Source: Vibrio tubiashii ATCC 19109 (lineage in GTDB: Bacteria > Pseudomonadota > Gammaproteobacteria > Enterobacterales > Vibrionaceae). From it: a stretch of DNA of 64,000 nucleotides. Each line of letters starts with the position of its first letter. The first letter of the stretch is position 1. A model generated the notes under the pieces. The model had not been told where the DNA came from. It made no database searches and saw nothing but the letters and a program-made list of their open reading frames with translations. Positions 17,567 to 26,503 of this stretch are shown piece after piece. The stretch lies in contig NZ_CP009354.1 in the NCBI RefSeq assembly GCF_000772105.1, positions 2,604,001 to 2,668,000 of the forward strand. The letters run 5' to 3'. The translations under genes were made by a program, and so were the position numbers.

Positions 17567-17806
17567 TAGAACGCTTCGCTCCTAGATGCGGGAACGGACT
17601 TCGTCCTACAGATAACTGGATAAAATAAACAGGGTTGACGTGAATGCGTCAACCCTGTTTATTTAGAAACGATTCGCTATGGATGCGGGAACCAAAAACT
17701 CTCGAAGGGCGAAGCCCTATCTCAATTCTCGGAACGCAGTGTTCTCGAAGGGCGAAGCCCGATCCCGTTTTCCCGAGCGAAGCGATCTCAAGGACGTAGT
17801 CCGCCC
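17567..17806. repeat. mosaic palindromic repeat cluster B
   Basis: The ytjB/deoD convergent gap carries the same modules as cluster A: GAACGCTTCGCTCCTAGATG, then GGGAACGGACTTCGTCCTAC (17590-17609, identical over 20 nt to cluster A), ATTCGCTATGGATGCGGGAAC, two copies of CGAAGGGCGAAGCCC followed by TATC or GATC, then GAGCGAAGCGATCTCAAGGA and CGTAGTCCG. A terminator-like hairpin is embedded at 17623-17664. The block runs right up to the deoD stop. Confidence 0.8.
17623..17664. terminator. 18-bp perfect stem-loop between ytjB and deoD
   Basis: The stem has 18 perfect base pairs (AAATAAACAGGGTTGACG with its complement) and a 6-nt loop. The A/T-rich outer ends give it terminator character in both directions. 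It probably ends ytjB and the deo operon. Confidence 0.75.
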
Positions 17807-18526
17807 CTACTCCGCATCACCTAAAAGAACAGAGTCTAGAGCAACGATCATCATATCGTTGAACGTTGTTTGGCGCTCATCAGATGTAGTTTGCTCGCCT
17901 GTCTTAATATGGTCAGACACAGTACAGATGGTTAGCGCTTTTGCACCGTACTCAGCACATACGCCGTAGATGCCTGCCGCTTCCATTTCAACACCTACGA
18001 TGCCGTATTTGTCCATTACGTCGAACATCTCTGGATCTGGCGTGTAGAACAGCTCTGCCGAGAATAGGTTACCGACTTTCACTTCAATGCCGCGTGCTTT
18101 TGCTGCATCTTCTGCTGCGCGAACCATTTTGTAGTCAGCGATAGCCGCAAAGTCATGACCTTTGAAACGAATACGGTTCACTTTCGAATCGGTACATGCG
18201 CCCATGCCGATGACTACGTCACGCACTTTGATATCTTCACTTACCGCACCACAGCTACCGACACGAATGATCTTCTTCACACCGAAGTCTTTGATTAGCT
18301 CAGTGGCGTAAATAGAACATGATGGGATACCCATACCATGACCCATTACCGATACTTTGCGGCCTTTGTAAGTGCCCGTGAAACCGTACATATTGCGTAC
18401 ATCACATACCTGTACAACTTCTTCCAAGAAGGTTTCTGCAATGTATTTTGCGCGTAGCGGGTCACCCGGCATGAGTACAACGTCTGCAAATGCACCCATT
18501 TCTGCGTTGATATGTGGAGTTGCCAT
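17807..18526 (-). CDS. deoD: purine nucleoside phosphorylase DeoD-type
   Basis: Phosphorolysis of purine (deoxy)ribonucleosides to free base and (deoxy)ribose-1-phosphate. 239 residues, as in the hexameric bacterial PNP family. Characteristic parts: [30 protein letters not shown] at the N-terminus split around residue 20, [17 protein letters not shown] near 62, RVGSCGAV near 87, [29 protein letters not shown] near 178. SD AAAGGAAATTGAATC precedes the ATG. It is the last gene of deoC-A-B-D, reading leftward, and ends in repeat cluster B. Confidence 0.97.
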   Translation of the reverse strand: MATPHINAEMGAFADVVLMPGDPLRAKYIAETFLEEVVQVCDVRNMYGFTGTYKGRKVSVMGHGMGIPSCSIYATELIKDFGVKKIIRVGSCGAVSEDIKVRDVVIGMGACTDSKVNRIRFKGHDFAAIADYKMVRAAEDAAKARGIEVKVGNLFSAELFYTPDPEMFDVMDKYGIVGVEMEAAGIYGVCAEYGAKALTICTVSDHIKTGEQTTSDERQTTFNDMMIVALDSVLLGDAE

Positions 18527-18615
18527 GATTCAATTTCCTTTTATTAATCGGATATTAGTGAGAATGGACAAAATAATAGAGGGCTAAGCCCTCTATCTAA
18601 TTTAGTCGATTTTGA

Positions 18616-19836
18616 TTACAAGAAGTTTTTGCCATAATCCATTGGTGAAGTACCAAAGTAGCTAGCCAAAGTTTGGCCAATATCAGCAAAGGATTCACGA
18701 AGACCTAACGAGCCTGCAGGCACCTTCTGACCGTAAACAATCACTGGAATATGCTCACGAGTGTGGTCAGTACCTGGCCAAGTAGGATCACAGCCATGGT
18801 CAGCAGTTAGGATCAGTACATCGTCCTCTTCCATCATCTCCATGACTTCGTGGATACGGCCATCAAAGTACTCTAGCGCCGCTGCATAACCCGCAACGTC
18901 ACGGCGGTGACCATAAGCAGAATCGAAGTCAACAAAGTTGGTGAATACGATAGTGTTGTCACCCGCTTCTTTGATTGCCTCTTTTGTTGCTTCAAATAGA
19001 GCAGGAATACCTGTTGCTTTGGTCTTCTTAGTAATACCGCAGCCAGCGTAAATATCAGAGATCTTACCAATCGAGTGAACTTCACCGCCCTTCTCATCAA
19101 CTAGCTTCTGAAGAATCGTTGCTGAAGGTGGTTCAACAGATAGATCACGACGGTTACCGGTACGCTCAAATTGACCTTTACCTGGACCAACAAACGGACG
19201 AGCGATAACGCGACCGATGTTGTAATCTTCAAGTTCTTCACGCGCGATTTGACAAAGCTCGAGTAGACGATCAAGACCAAACGTCTCTTCGTGACAAGCA
19301 ATTTGGAATACAGAGTCAGCAGAAGTGTAAAAGATTGGCTGGCCAGTCTTCATATGCTCTTCACCCAAATCATCAAGAACTTGAGTACCCGATGCGTGAC
19401 AGTTACCTAGGAAACCGTCAAGACCTGCACGCTCAAGGATGCGGTCAGTTAGCTCTTTAGGGAAACTGTTCTCTTTGTCAGTGAAGTAGCCCCAATCAAA
19501 CAGTACAGGTACACCTGCAATCTCCCAGTGGCCTGATGGCGTATCTTTACCAGAAGAAAGCTCAGCCGCGTGGCCATAAGCACCGATGATTTCCGCGTCT
19601 GCATCAAGACCTGGTGCAAAGCTACCTGTCGACTCTTTGTGTGCCATTGCTAGGCCAAGCTTAGATAAGTTCGGTAGTTTTAGTGCGCCGCTACGATCAG
19701 CGTTATCCGCTAAGCCTTTATCACACTGTTCAGCAATATGACCTAGGGTATCTGAACCAACGTCACCAAAGTCTTTCGCATCAGCTGTCGCACCGATACC
19801 AAATGAGTCTAAGACTAAAATAAATGCTCTTTTCAT
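18616..19836 (-). CDS. deoB: phosphopentomutase
   Basis: Interconverts (deoxy)ribose-1-phosphate and 5-phosphate, linking DeoA/DeoD to DeoC. Alkaline-phosphatase superfamily metalloenzyme. The start at 19836 gives 406 residues beginning [20 protein letters not shown], with the metal-binding DSFG near residue 10, [11 protein letters not shown] near 95, and the C-terminal [24 protein letters not shown] start 10 codons upstream is open but adds residues foreign to the family; GGAAGAGAGCA precedes the chosen ATG. An ERIC element and about 190 bp separate it from deoA. Confidence 0.96.
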   Translation of the reverse strand: MKRAFILVLDSFGIGATADAKDFGDVGSDTLGHIAEQCDKGLADNADRSGALKLPNLSKLGLAMAHKESTGSFAPGLDADAEIIGAYGHAAELSSGKDTPSGHWEIAGVPVLFDWGYFTDKENSFPKELTDRILERAGLDGFLGNCHASGTQVLDDLGEEHMKTGQPIFYTSADSVFQIACHEETFGLDRLLELCQIAREELEDYNIGRVIARPFVGPGKGQFERTGNRRDLSVEPPSATILQKLVDEKGGEVHSIGKISDIYAGCGITKKTKATGIPALFEATKEAIKEAGDNTIVFTNFVDFDSAYGHRRDVAGYAAALEYFDGRIHEVMEMMEEDDVLILTADHGCDPTWPGTDHTREHIPVIVYGQKVPAGSLGLRESFADIGQTLASYFGTSPMDYGKNFL

Positions 19837-19910
19837 TGCTCTCTTCCTTTGATTGGTCAAGAACAACAGCTCAATCGACCAATCTAATAATAATAGTAAT
19901 TCAACTCAAA

Positions 19911-20020
19911 ATAGTTGGACTTGCAGCAAGGCAACAAGCAAGCGAATCCCCTGAGCATAGCTCGTCTATGTGACTGGGGGGAGCGAGCGCAGTTAACGCC
20001 GCTGCAAGTTCAAATATGAA
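19911..20020. repeat. ERIC element inside the deo operon
   Basis: Intergenic repeat of the ERIC family. Diagnostic parts are GAATCCCCTGAGCATAG near 19943, then CTATGTGACTGGGGGGAGCG and GAGCGCAGTTAACGCCGCTG. The outer arms ACTTGCAGC and GCTGCAAGT are inverted. It lies between deoA and deoB, a few bases from the deoA stop, so it is transcribed within the operon mRNA and would form a long hairpin there. Confidence 0.85.
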
Positions 20021-20024
20021 GAGT

Positions 20025-21353
20025 TTAAAGATCTTCAGCGCGAATCTGACGATACACCTCTGGCGTTGGTGTGTACTCACCACCAATCGTGATCGCGGCT
20101 TTCAGTGCTTGCGCTGCTTCTTGCCACTGCTCTTCATTGCGAGCGTGGATAACCGCTAGAGGCTTGTCACTTGATGCCTCTTCACCTAAGCGGATGAAGC
20201 TGTCAAAGCCCACGGCATAGTCAATAACGTCTGTTGCAACACGGCGACCACCACCCATAGACACAACAGCCATACCAATTGCACGAGTATCCATCGCTGA
20301 GACAGTACCGTTTTGATCAGCGTATACAGGCTTGATGATGTCCGCTTTTTCAAGGTAGTTATCGTAGTTTTCAACAAAATCAGCAGGGCCACCAAGGCCA
20401 GCAACCATCTTGCCGAAACACTCTGCCGCTTTACCGTTGTCGAGCACTTCCATCAACTTGGCGCGCGCATCTTCAGTGTTATCAGCAAGCTTGCCTAGAA
20501 CCAACATCTCCGCACATGACGCCATAGTCACTTCAAGTAGACGAGGGTTACGGTATTCACCCGTTAAGAACTGAACGGCTTCACGTACTTCAACTGCGTT
20601 ACCCGCCGAAGAAGCCAATACTTGGTTCATATCGGTAAGGATAGCCGTTGTCTTCGTGCCTGCACCGTTTGCTACGGCAACAATAGATTTTGCTAGCTCT
20701 TCGGACGCTTCGTAAGTTGGCATAAATGCACCAGAGCCGACTTTTACATCCATCACTAGTGATTCAAGACCTGCTGCTAGTTTCTTAGAAAGAATTGAAG
20801 CGGTGATCAACGAGATGTTATCAACCGTCGCAGTAATATCACGCGTCGCGTATACGCGCTTATCGGCTGGTGCTAAGTCGCCGGTTTGACCGATGATTGC
20901 CACACCCGCTTCTTTGGTTACATCACCAAACACTTCGTTAGTTGGGGTAATGTTGTAGCCAGGAATAGACTCAAGCTTATCTAGCGTACCGCCAGTATGA
21001 CCAAGACCACGACCTGAGATCATCGGTACAAAGCCACCACATGCAGCGACCATAGGGCCAAGCATTAGAGACGTTACATCGCCGACACCGCCCGTTGAGT
21101 GTTTATCAACGATAGGACCGCCAAACTCTTTGTGGCTCCAATCAATAACCATACCAGAGTCACGCATGGCACAAGTGAGTGCAATGCGTTCAGGCATCGT
21201 CATTTCATTAAAGAAGATAGTCATAGCAAACGCTGCAATCTGACCTTCAGATACAGTGTTTTTCGCTACGCCTTGGATAAAGAAGTTAATTTCTTCCGCG
21301 GTAAGCACTTCGCCATCGCGTTTTTTACGAATGATTTCTTGAGGTAAGTACAT
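20025..21353 (-). CDS. deoA: thymidine phosphorylase
   Basis: Converts thymidine to thymine and deoxyribose-1-phosphate. 442 residues, the usual length. The signature [20 protein letters not shown] occurs near residue 115, with the phosphate-binding [12 protein letters not shown] near residue 84 and [22 protein letters not shown] near 190. The N-terminus [22 protein letters not shown] is classic. GGAGGATCTA provides the SD. Second gene of the deo operon, 160 bp after deoC. No disruption is seen. Confidence 0.97.
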   Translation of the reverse strand: MYLPQEIIRKKRDGEVLTAEEINFFIQGVAKNTVSEGQIAAFAMTIFFNEMTMPERIALTCAMRDSGMVIDWSHKEFGGPIVDKHSTGGVGDVTSLMLGPMVAACGGFVPMISGRGLGHTGGTLDKLESIPGYNITPTNEVFGDVTKEAGVAIIGQTGDLAPADKRVYATRDITATVDNISLITASILSKKLAAGLESLVMDVKVGSGAFMPTYEASEELAKSIVAVANGAGTKTTAILTDMNQVLASSAGNAVEVREAVQFLTGEYRNPRLLEVTMASCAEMLVLGKLADNTEDARAKLMEVLDNGKAAECFGKMVAGLGGPADFVENYDNYLEKADIIKPVYADQNGTVSAMDTRAIGMAVVSMGGGRRVATDVIDYAVGFDSFIRLGEEASSDKPLAVIHARNEEQWQEAAQALKAAITIGGEYTPTPEVYRQIRAEDL

Positions 21354-21512
21354 TAGATCCTCCCACGCTTTAGCAAGCGATGGTTATAAGGTAAAGAGGT
21401 AATGTGGAGCAGCGGCTCGCTACTCCACCAAACAGACTTTGTTGTTATCATTTCTCTAAATATTTGGTGTTACGCAGTCAACAACGCTGAGGCGTCAAAT
21501 ATGACGAGAAAA

Positions 21513-22289
21513 TTAGTATGCTGCTGGATCAGCAGTTTCGTCTGTTACTTCTAATGTATTTAGTAGGTTTGTTAGCAGGCTTGACGCACCGAAACGGTAG
21601 TGACGAGCATCAACCCAGTTATCGCCTAGGATTTCATCAGCCATTGCTAGGTAGTCCGCTGCATCTTCAGCAGTACGAACGCCACCAGCTGGTTTGAAAC
21701 CAACAGTTTGTGCAACACCCATATCACGAATCACTTCTAGCATCATACGAGCGTATTCAGGTGTTGCGTTTACTGGCACTTTACCCGTTGAAGTTTTAAT
21801 GAAGTCTGCGCCAGCTTTGATACAGATTTCAGATGCTTTCTTGATTAGTGCTTCTTCTTTTAGTTCACCAGTTTCAATGATTACTTTAAGAAGAATATCA
21901 CCACAAGCTTCTTTACATTGCTTAACTAGCTCGAAGCCCACTTCTTCGTTACCTGCCATTAGAGCACGGTAAGGGAATACTACGTCTACTTCATCTGCAC
22001 CGTAAGCTACTGCCGCTTTAGTTTCAGCAACAGCGATCTCGATATCGTCGTTACCGTGTGGGAAGTTAGTTACAGTTGCGATGCGAACTTCTGGCGTACC
22101 TTGCTCACGAAGTGTCTTCTTAGCAATAGGAATAAAGCGAGGGTAAATACAAATTGCAGCTGTGTTACCTACTGCTGATTTTGCGTCATGACATAGTGAA
22201 ATAACTTTCGCATCAGTGTCATCATCATTCAGCGTAGTTAGGTCCATTAGTTTAAGTGCACGTAGTGCTGCTGCTTTTAAATCGCTCAT
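21513..22289 (-). CDS. deoC: deoxyribose-phosphate aldolase
   Basis: Class I aldolase that splits deoxyribose-5-phosphate into glyceraldehyde-3-phosphate and acetaldehyde, the exit to glycolysis. 258 residues, TIM barrel. The Schiff-base lysine lies in [17 protein letters not shown] (near residue 167), and the second conserved lysine in [16 protein letters not shown] (near 201). Strong SD GGAGATAGAA. First gene of the deo operon; a 22-bp perfect palindrome sits 34-55 nt upstream of its ATG. Confidence 0.97.
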   Translation of the reverse strand: MSDLKAAALRALKLMDLTTLNDDDTDAKVISLCHDAKSAVGNTAAICIYPRFIPIAKKTLREQGTPEVRIATVTNFPHGNDDIEIAVAETKAAVAYGADEVDVVFPYRALMAGNEEVGFELVKQCKEACGDILLKVIIETGELKEEALIKKASEICIKAGADFIKTSTGKVPVNATPEYARMMLEVIRDMGVAQTVGFKPAGGVRTAEDAADYLAMADEILGDNWVDARHYRFGASSLLTNLLNTLEVTDETADPAAY

Positions 22290-22322
22290 TTCTATCTCCG
22301 ATCAATATTCAAAAAAGTTACT

Positions 22323-22344
22323 GTTCTAAAAACGTTTTTAGAAC
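22323..22344. promoter_or_regulatory. 22-bp perfect palindrome upstream of deoC
   Basis: GTTCTAAAAAC followed directly by its complement GTTTTTAGAAC. The centre is about 45 nt upstream of the deoC ATG, where a DeoR- or CytR-like repressor could block transcription. It does not match the E. coli DeoR operator TGTTAGAATTCTAACA, so the regulator is unknown. It could also fold as a 5'-UTR hairpin. Confidence 0.5.
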
Positions 22345-22554
22345 TGCAGTCATTTATGAACGGACTTGGTTCCCTGAAGACTCGGCATATACAGCGAGTT
22401 TTAATATGCCAATTGCTATCCTTGTCACCGCACAGTACCAGTTTGGTCTATGGCACAACAATCTGCGATTGCGGTGTCTAACGTATATGGGCAAACGCCC
22501 AAGCAACGGTATCGTTGCTGCCAGCGCCAATCATACTCCTTGTATTAATTATCG
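22345..22554. other. deoC upstream region with short hairpins
   Basis: No convincing gene between deoC and xapX. It contains small stems GGGCAAACGCCC (about 22489-22500) and GCAACGGTATCGTTGC (22503-22518). On the minus strand a tiny 18-codon frame (22478-22534, MIGAGSNDTVAWAFAHIR) follows AAGGAGT directly. The spacing is too short for a good start, so I do not call it a gene. Confidence 0.5.
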
Positions 22555-22725
22555 CTAGCTAAAAAACTTCTCAATAATCCATTGATAAGTTACGCCACCA
22601 AGATAAACACCAACGATGCCCATAACACCTGCTAATACAGGCGGGGCCGGTATCGGTAACTTGATAGCGGAAAACAGGACTCCAACGACAAAACCGGCTA
22701 AGGTTGCGAGGAAAACTTCATTCAT
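22555..22725 (-). CDS. XapX domain small membrane protein
   Basis: A 56-residue hydrophobic protein read from the ATG at 22725 (MNEVFLATLAGFVVGVLF...). It has two predicted membrane segments, about residues 5-20 and 28-48, joined by IKLPIPAPPVLAG; the P-x-P-A-P-P turn is typical of XapX proteins. AGTAGGG gives an SD upstream. The family was named for an E. coli gene near xanthosine/nucleoside genes and its function is unknown. Position between deoC and nupC supports a link with nucleoside metabolism or transport. Confidence 0.8.
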   Translation of the reverse strand: MNEVFLATLAGFVVGVLFSAIKLPIPAPPVLAGVMGIVGVYLGGVTYQWIIEKFFS

Positions 22726-23002
22726 GAGTTTTACCCTACTTTCTATAGATACCTACATTATAGATATTTGTCGCAGAACTGTAGTGGCTCATAGAGCGCA
22801 AACGGTTTGTATCTCAAAAAAGATTCTGCTTAACGTTTGCTCAATCTAATCGACGGCACAAACGTTATGAATCTCGTTGTCCGAACTCATTCCAGACCTA
22901 TCAAACAGAGCTCTACTCTTCGTAGGTCAAGTTTAATTCTTTCTAAGTCATTTGTTCGCAGTTAACGCAGTTAGCGGGCAAAAGACGACGAAAGAAAAAA
23001 CG

Positions 23003-23047
23003 AAAAAGCCCCGTAGTACATAGCAAGCTATGCAACTACGGGGCTTT
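23003..23047 (-). terminator. rho-independent terminator of nupC
   Basis: AAAGCCCCGTAGT and ACTACGGGGCTTT form a 13-bp perfect stem enclosing a second small stem (CATAGC/GCTATG). On the minus strand it ends in a run of U. It lies 36 bp after the nupC stop. Confidence 0.88.
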
Positions 23048-23083
23048 ATAAAACGGCGTCTATATAATCTTTCGCTTAATCAA

Positions 23084-24346
23084 TTAGAAAGATAGGAAGA
23101 AGCCAGCGATTGTCGCCGCCATTAGGTTAGACAGTGTACCTGCACAAACCGCTTTCACACCCATACGAGCGATGTCGTGACGACGGTTTGGAGCTAGACC
23201 ACCTAGACCACCTAGTAGAATCGCAATAGAAGATAGGTTTGCGAAACCACATAGAGCGAATGCGATGATTGCTTGAGTCTTCTCAGACATTACTTGACCT
23301 GTTGCTGCAACAACTTGAGCGCCGTCACCAACGTAAGGTACAAAGTTTAGGTAAGCTACGAATTCGTTAACAACCAGTTTCTGACCGATGAACGAGCCAG
23401 CTACTGTCGCTTCAGCCCATGGCACACCGATTAGGAATGCTAGAGGTGAGAATAGGTAACCTAGTAGAATTTCTAGAGTTAGCTCTGGCATACCGAACCA
23501 ACCGCCAACGCCACCTAGGATACCGTTGATTAGAGCGATTAGACCGATGAACGCTAGAAGCATTGCACCAACGTTTAGAGCTAGTTGTAGACCAACTGAA
23601 GCACCGCCAGCTGCTGCGTCAATAACGTTAGCAGGCTTGTCGTCACCACCGTCGATGTCTGCGCCTAGATCTTCGTTAGCCTGTTCTGTTTCAGGCTTGA
23701 TGATTTTAGCGAACAGTAGACCACCTGGTGCTGCCATGAATGATGCTGCTACAAGGTACTCTAGAGGTACACCCATAGATGCGTAACCTGCTAGTACACC
23801 ACCAGCAACAGACGCTAGACCACCACACATTACTGCAAATAGCTCAGATTGAGTCATTTTAGGAACAAACGGACGAACCACTAGAGGCGCTTCTGTTTGA
23901 CCTACGAAAATGTTAGCTGCTGCAGACATAGACTCGGCACGTGAAGTACCTAGTGCTTTTTGTAGACCGCCACCAAGAATCTTTATAACCCACTGCATTA
24001 CACCAATGTAGTAAAGTACAGAGATAAGTGCAGAGAAGAAGATTAGCGTTGGAAGTACTTGGAACGCAAAGATGAAACCAATACCGTCAACTGAGAAGTT
24101 AACTAGGCTTCCGAATAGAAAACCAGTACCGTCTTTACCGTAGTCGATAACGTTTTGTACACCAGCTGAGAAACCAGCTAGAAGGTCACGACCCCATGGT
24201 ACGTAAAGAACGAAACCACCGATGATGAATTGGATAGCAAATGCGCCACCCACAGTTCTTAGATTGATAGCTTTGCGGTTATCAGACAGTAGTAATGCAA
24301 TTCCTAGCAATACTGCCATACCGACTAGGCTCATAAACAGGCTCAT
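23084..24346 (-). CDS. nupC: NupC family concentrative nucleoside transporter
   Basis: Inner-membrane cation-coupled importer of nucleosides (CNT family). 420 residues with about 8-10 hydrophobic segments. Family motifs include [17 protein letters not shown] near residue 168, [27 protein letters not shown] following it, and [17 protein letters not shown] near 310, ending in [23 protein letters not shown]. It brings in substrates for the DeoABCD enzymes encoded just downstream. Coupling may be to Na+ in a vibrio, but the ion cannot be fixed from sequence here. AAGGAAAT lies upstream of the ATG. Confidence 0.95.
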   Translation of the reverse strand: MSLFMSLVGMAVLLGIALLLSDNRKAINLRTVGGAFAIQFIIGGFVLYVPWGRDLLAGFSAGVQNVIDYGKDGTGFLFGSLVNFSVDGIGFIFAFQVLPTLIFFSALISVLYYIGVMQWVIKILGGGLQKALGTSRAESMSAAANIFVGQTEAPLVVRPFVPKMTQSELFAVMCGGLASVAGGVLAGYASMGVPLEYLVAASFMAAPGGLLFAKIIKPETEQANEDLGADIDGGDDKPANVIDAAAGGASVGLQLALNVGAMLLAFIGLIALINGILGGVGGWFGMPELTLEILLGYLFSPLAFLIGVPWAEATVAGSFIGQKLVVNEFVAYLNFVPYVGDGAQVVAATGQVMSEKTQAIIAFALCGFANLSSIAILLGGLGGLAPNRRHDIARMGVKAVCAGTLSNLMAATIAGFFLSF

Positions 24347-24550
24347 AGTTTATGATTTCCTTATATGTTATTTGTTGGCGTGTTACAAAATGGAGCTCAA
24401 AAGCGGAGGCAATTATACTCATCCGTCCATTGATAAAGTAATGCCGTCCTCACAGTTTCTAATAAGATTCATCATGTGTTCACTCATTAACGTGAAGCCG
24501 ATCACCATTCATCCTCTTCGTAATCATCAAAAGAACAATTTATTTAGAAT

Positions 24551-25324
24551 TTATTCACAAATACCGAACGCTGAATTGCTATTTTTCCAAACGTTTTCAG
24601 CAATCGTTTGCTCTGGCATTCCTTTCAAGGATGCGAGACAGGACAATATTTGAGCTAACATCTTTGGCTGATTCATCTTGCCTTGATACCCATTTAGTGG
24701 CATGTCTGGCGAATCGGTTTCCAAGACGATGTATTCAAGCGGCAACTGAGTGATCGCTTGACGTGTCTTATTCGCTCTTGGATAGGTGATTCCTCCACCA
24801 ACACCAATGTAAAAACCCAAGTCTGTAAACTGTTTCGCTTGTTGAAAACTGCCAGAAAAAGCGTGTAACACACCTCCATACGAGAAACGATTCTGTTTAA
24901 GCAATTGTAGTAGGCGATTGTGAGTTTTCCGAGAATGAAGGATAAGTGGCAGTTGGTAAGTTTGCGCCAGCTCAAGCTGCTGAATAAAAACACGCTCTTG
25001 AATCTGGCTATCAACATCAACCATAGCATCTAGCCCACACTCCCCTACCGCAACACATTGTCCAGAGCGCTGACTGAGCAGTGCATCTAACTGATCGCGA
25101 TGAGTGTGGCTGTCGGGACTAAGAAAATAAGGATGTATTCCTAATGCGTAGTAAATAGAGGAGTACTGCTGTGCAAGGGCCTCAACCCTGTTCCAGTTTG
25201 ATGGACCAATAGCGGGAATCAGAAAGCGCTCAACCCCAACTTGATTCGCTGACTTGATATGATTCTCTAAACCGTTTGCGAATACGTCAAAGTCGAGGTG
25301 ACAGTGGGTATCAAAAAGGCGCAT
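24551..25324 (-). CDS. yjjV: TatD family metal-dependent hydrolase (YjjV-like)
   Basis: A 257-residue TIM-barrel hydrolase of the TatD DNase family. Metal ligands are visible: DTHCHLDF at residues 5-12, GECGLD near 93, LILHSRKTHN near 127, LHAFSG near 151 and LETDSPDMPL near 202. TatD enzymes are exonucleases or general phosphoesterases; YjjV in E. coli also lies near the deo genes. The start codon shares one base with the stop of the DUF5363 mini-gene (TAATG), so the two are coupled. Confidence 0.88.
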   Translation of the reverse strand: MRLFDTHCHLDFDVFANGLENHIKSANQVGVERFLIPAIGPSNWNRVEALAQQYSSIYYALGIHPYFLSPDSHTHRDQLDALLSQRSGQCVAVGECGLDAMVDVDSQIQERVFIQQLELAQTYQLPLILHSRKTHNRLLQLLKQNRFSYGGVLHAFSGSFQQAKQFTDLGFYIGVGGGITYPRANKTRQAITQLPLEYIVLETDSPDMPLNGYQGKMNQPKMLAQILSCLASLKGMPEQTIAENVWKNSNSAFGICE

Positions 25325-25470
25325 TAACGCTGCGCCTTGTTGTTATTGCTTGTTGATGAAGTAGAGTCGCTACGATAGGGAACACAACTGCGTTTATTTT
25401 CTGGTGTTAGCCCCATTGACTGACACCAAGCGTCATACTTCGCTAGCCATCGCTTAAACCATTTGAGCAT
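25324..25470 (-). CDS. DUF5363-type small protein
   Basis: A 48-residue protein starting MLKWFKRWLAKYDAWCQSMG and continuing LTPENKRSCVPYRSDSTSS. An ATG immediately before it (25473) could add one Met; the second ATG has better spacing from AGGAG. The amphipathic W/K-rich N-terminus and the K-R-x-C-x-P-Y-R core look conserved and resemble DUF5363, of unknown function. It sits between yaaA and the TatD gene, all on the minus strand with tiny gaps, so it belongs to that operon. Confidence 0.75.
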   Translation of the reverse strand: MLKWFKRWLAKYDAWCQSMGLTPENKRSCVPYRSDSTSSTSNNNKAQR

Positions 25471-25486
25471 CATCTACTCCTATCAA

Positions 25487-26260
25487 TTATTGCTCTTCGC
25501 GCTTAAAGACCAATTCTGTCGGTGTCGATTCCTCTTCAACAAAGTAATATCCCGCAGTATCAAACTTAGTCAGTTCAGCGACGCTCGAAATGCGATTTTC
25601 AATAATGTAGCGCGCCATCATGCCGCGGGCTTTCTTGGCATAAAAGCTGATCACCTTATATTGACCATTTTTGCAGTCTTTAAATACCGGCGTAATCACT
25701 TGGGCATCGAGGTTTTTGGGTTTAACCGCTTTGAAGTACTCATTCGACGCTAGGTTAACCAATACATTATCACCTTGATCAGCAATCGCCTCGTTAAGCT
25801 TATCGGTGATCACATTGCCCCAAAAATGGTAGAGATTGCTGCCTTTATCGTTAGCAAGTTTAGTCCCCATTTCAAGACGGTAAGGCTGCATTAAATCGAG
25901 TGGTTTAAGTAAACCGTACAAACCAGATAGCATGCGTAAATGATTCTGCGCGTAATCAAAGTCTTGCTCAGATAATGACTGCGCATCTAACCCTGTGTAG
26001 ACATCACCCTTAAAAGCCAAGATCGCTTGGCGAGAGTTGTCTGGGGTAAATGTCTCGCTCCATTCTTGAAAACGGCCAACGTTCAGATCGGCGATTTTAT
26101 CGCTAACCTTCATTAAGCTCGCAACATCAGCCGGGGTCAGTTTACGGCAAACATCAATAAGCTGCTTAGAGTACTCAATTAAATCCGGTTGAGTAGACTT
26201 CTCTGTTGCCAGTGGCGATTCATAATCTAAGGTTTTCGCAGGTGAAACGACGATTAGCAT
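25487..26260 (-). CDS. yaaA: peroxide stress protein YaaA
   Basis: A 257-residue YaaA (DUF328) protein. The family lowers free intracellular iron during peroxide stress and has a DNA-binding-like fold. The diagnostic start [17 protein letters not shown] is present, followed by [35 protein letters not shown] split over residues 58-93, and [26 protein letters not shown] near 109-135. Full length and intact. It is probably the first gene of yaaA, DUF5363, yjjV. Confidence 0.94.
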   Translation of the reverse strand: MLIVVSPAKTLDYESPLATEKSTQPDLIEYSKQLIDVCRKLTPADVASLMKVSDKIADLNVGRFQEWSETFTPDNSRQAILAFKGDVYTGLDAQSLSEQDFDYAQNHLRMLSGLYGLLKPLDLMQPYRLEMGTKLANDKGSNLYHFWGNVITDKLNEAIADQGDNVLVNLASNEYFKAVKPKNLDAQVITPVFKDCKNGQYKVISFYAKKARGMMARYIIENRISSVAELTKFDTAGYYFVEEESTPTELVFKREEQ

Positions 26261-26305
26261 GACTTAACTCTATCTGTTTAATTATGTTGTTAGATATAGG
26301 TTACA

Positions 26306-26337
26306 AAAAAAGCCATGCAATGTCTGCATGGCTTTTT
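26306..26337 (-). terminator. rho-independent terminator after the AGCS symporter gene
   Basis: AAAAAGCCATGCA and TGCATGGCTTTTT form a 13-bp stem with a short loop. On the minus strand it lies beyond the ERIC element that follows the symporter gene. Confidence 0.85.
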
Positions 26338-26360
26338 GAATCGTTTTAATAGGCAAAAGT

Positions 26361-26502
26361 TATAACGTAAATAATTGGAGCTGTAGCTAGGCGGCAAATC
26401 AATTCAGCCCTATGAGCATAGTGTTCCTATGTGATTAGGGCGGCCGGCGCTCCGGTGGATTTATGCAGCCAACGACGCTACGGCTTCAAGTATGACGGTT
26501 AT
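26361..26502. repeat. ERIC element with a short internal insertion
   Basis: Second ERIC copy. Left arm GTAGCTAGGCGGCAAATC, centre GCCCTATGAGCATAG then CCTATGTGATTAGGGCGG, right arm TGCAGCCAACGACGCTACGG and CTTCAAGTATGACGG. Between GGGCGG and TGCAGCC there are extra bases (CCGGCGCTCCGGTGGATTTA) not in the copy at 19.9 kb. It ends two bases from the symporter stop, so it forms the 3' end of that mRNA. Confidence 0.8.
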
Positions 26503-26503
26503 A

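Noticed and set aside
22478..22534. 18-codon frame with AAGGAG immediately before its ATG, upstream of deoC
   Set aside because: Only one base separates the SD-like sequence from ATG, and the hairpins it covers are sufficient to explain the sequence; a leader peptide cannot be supported.
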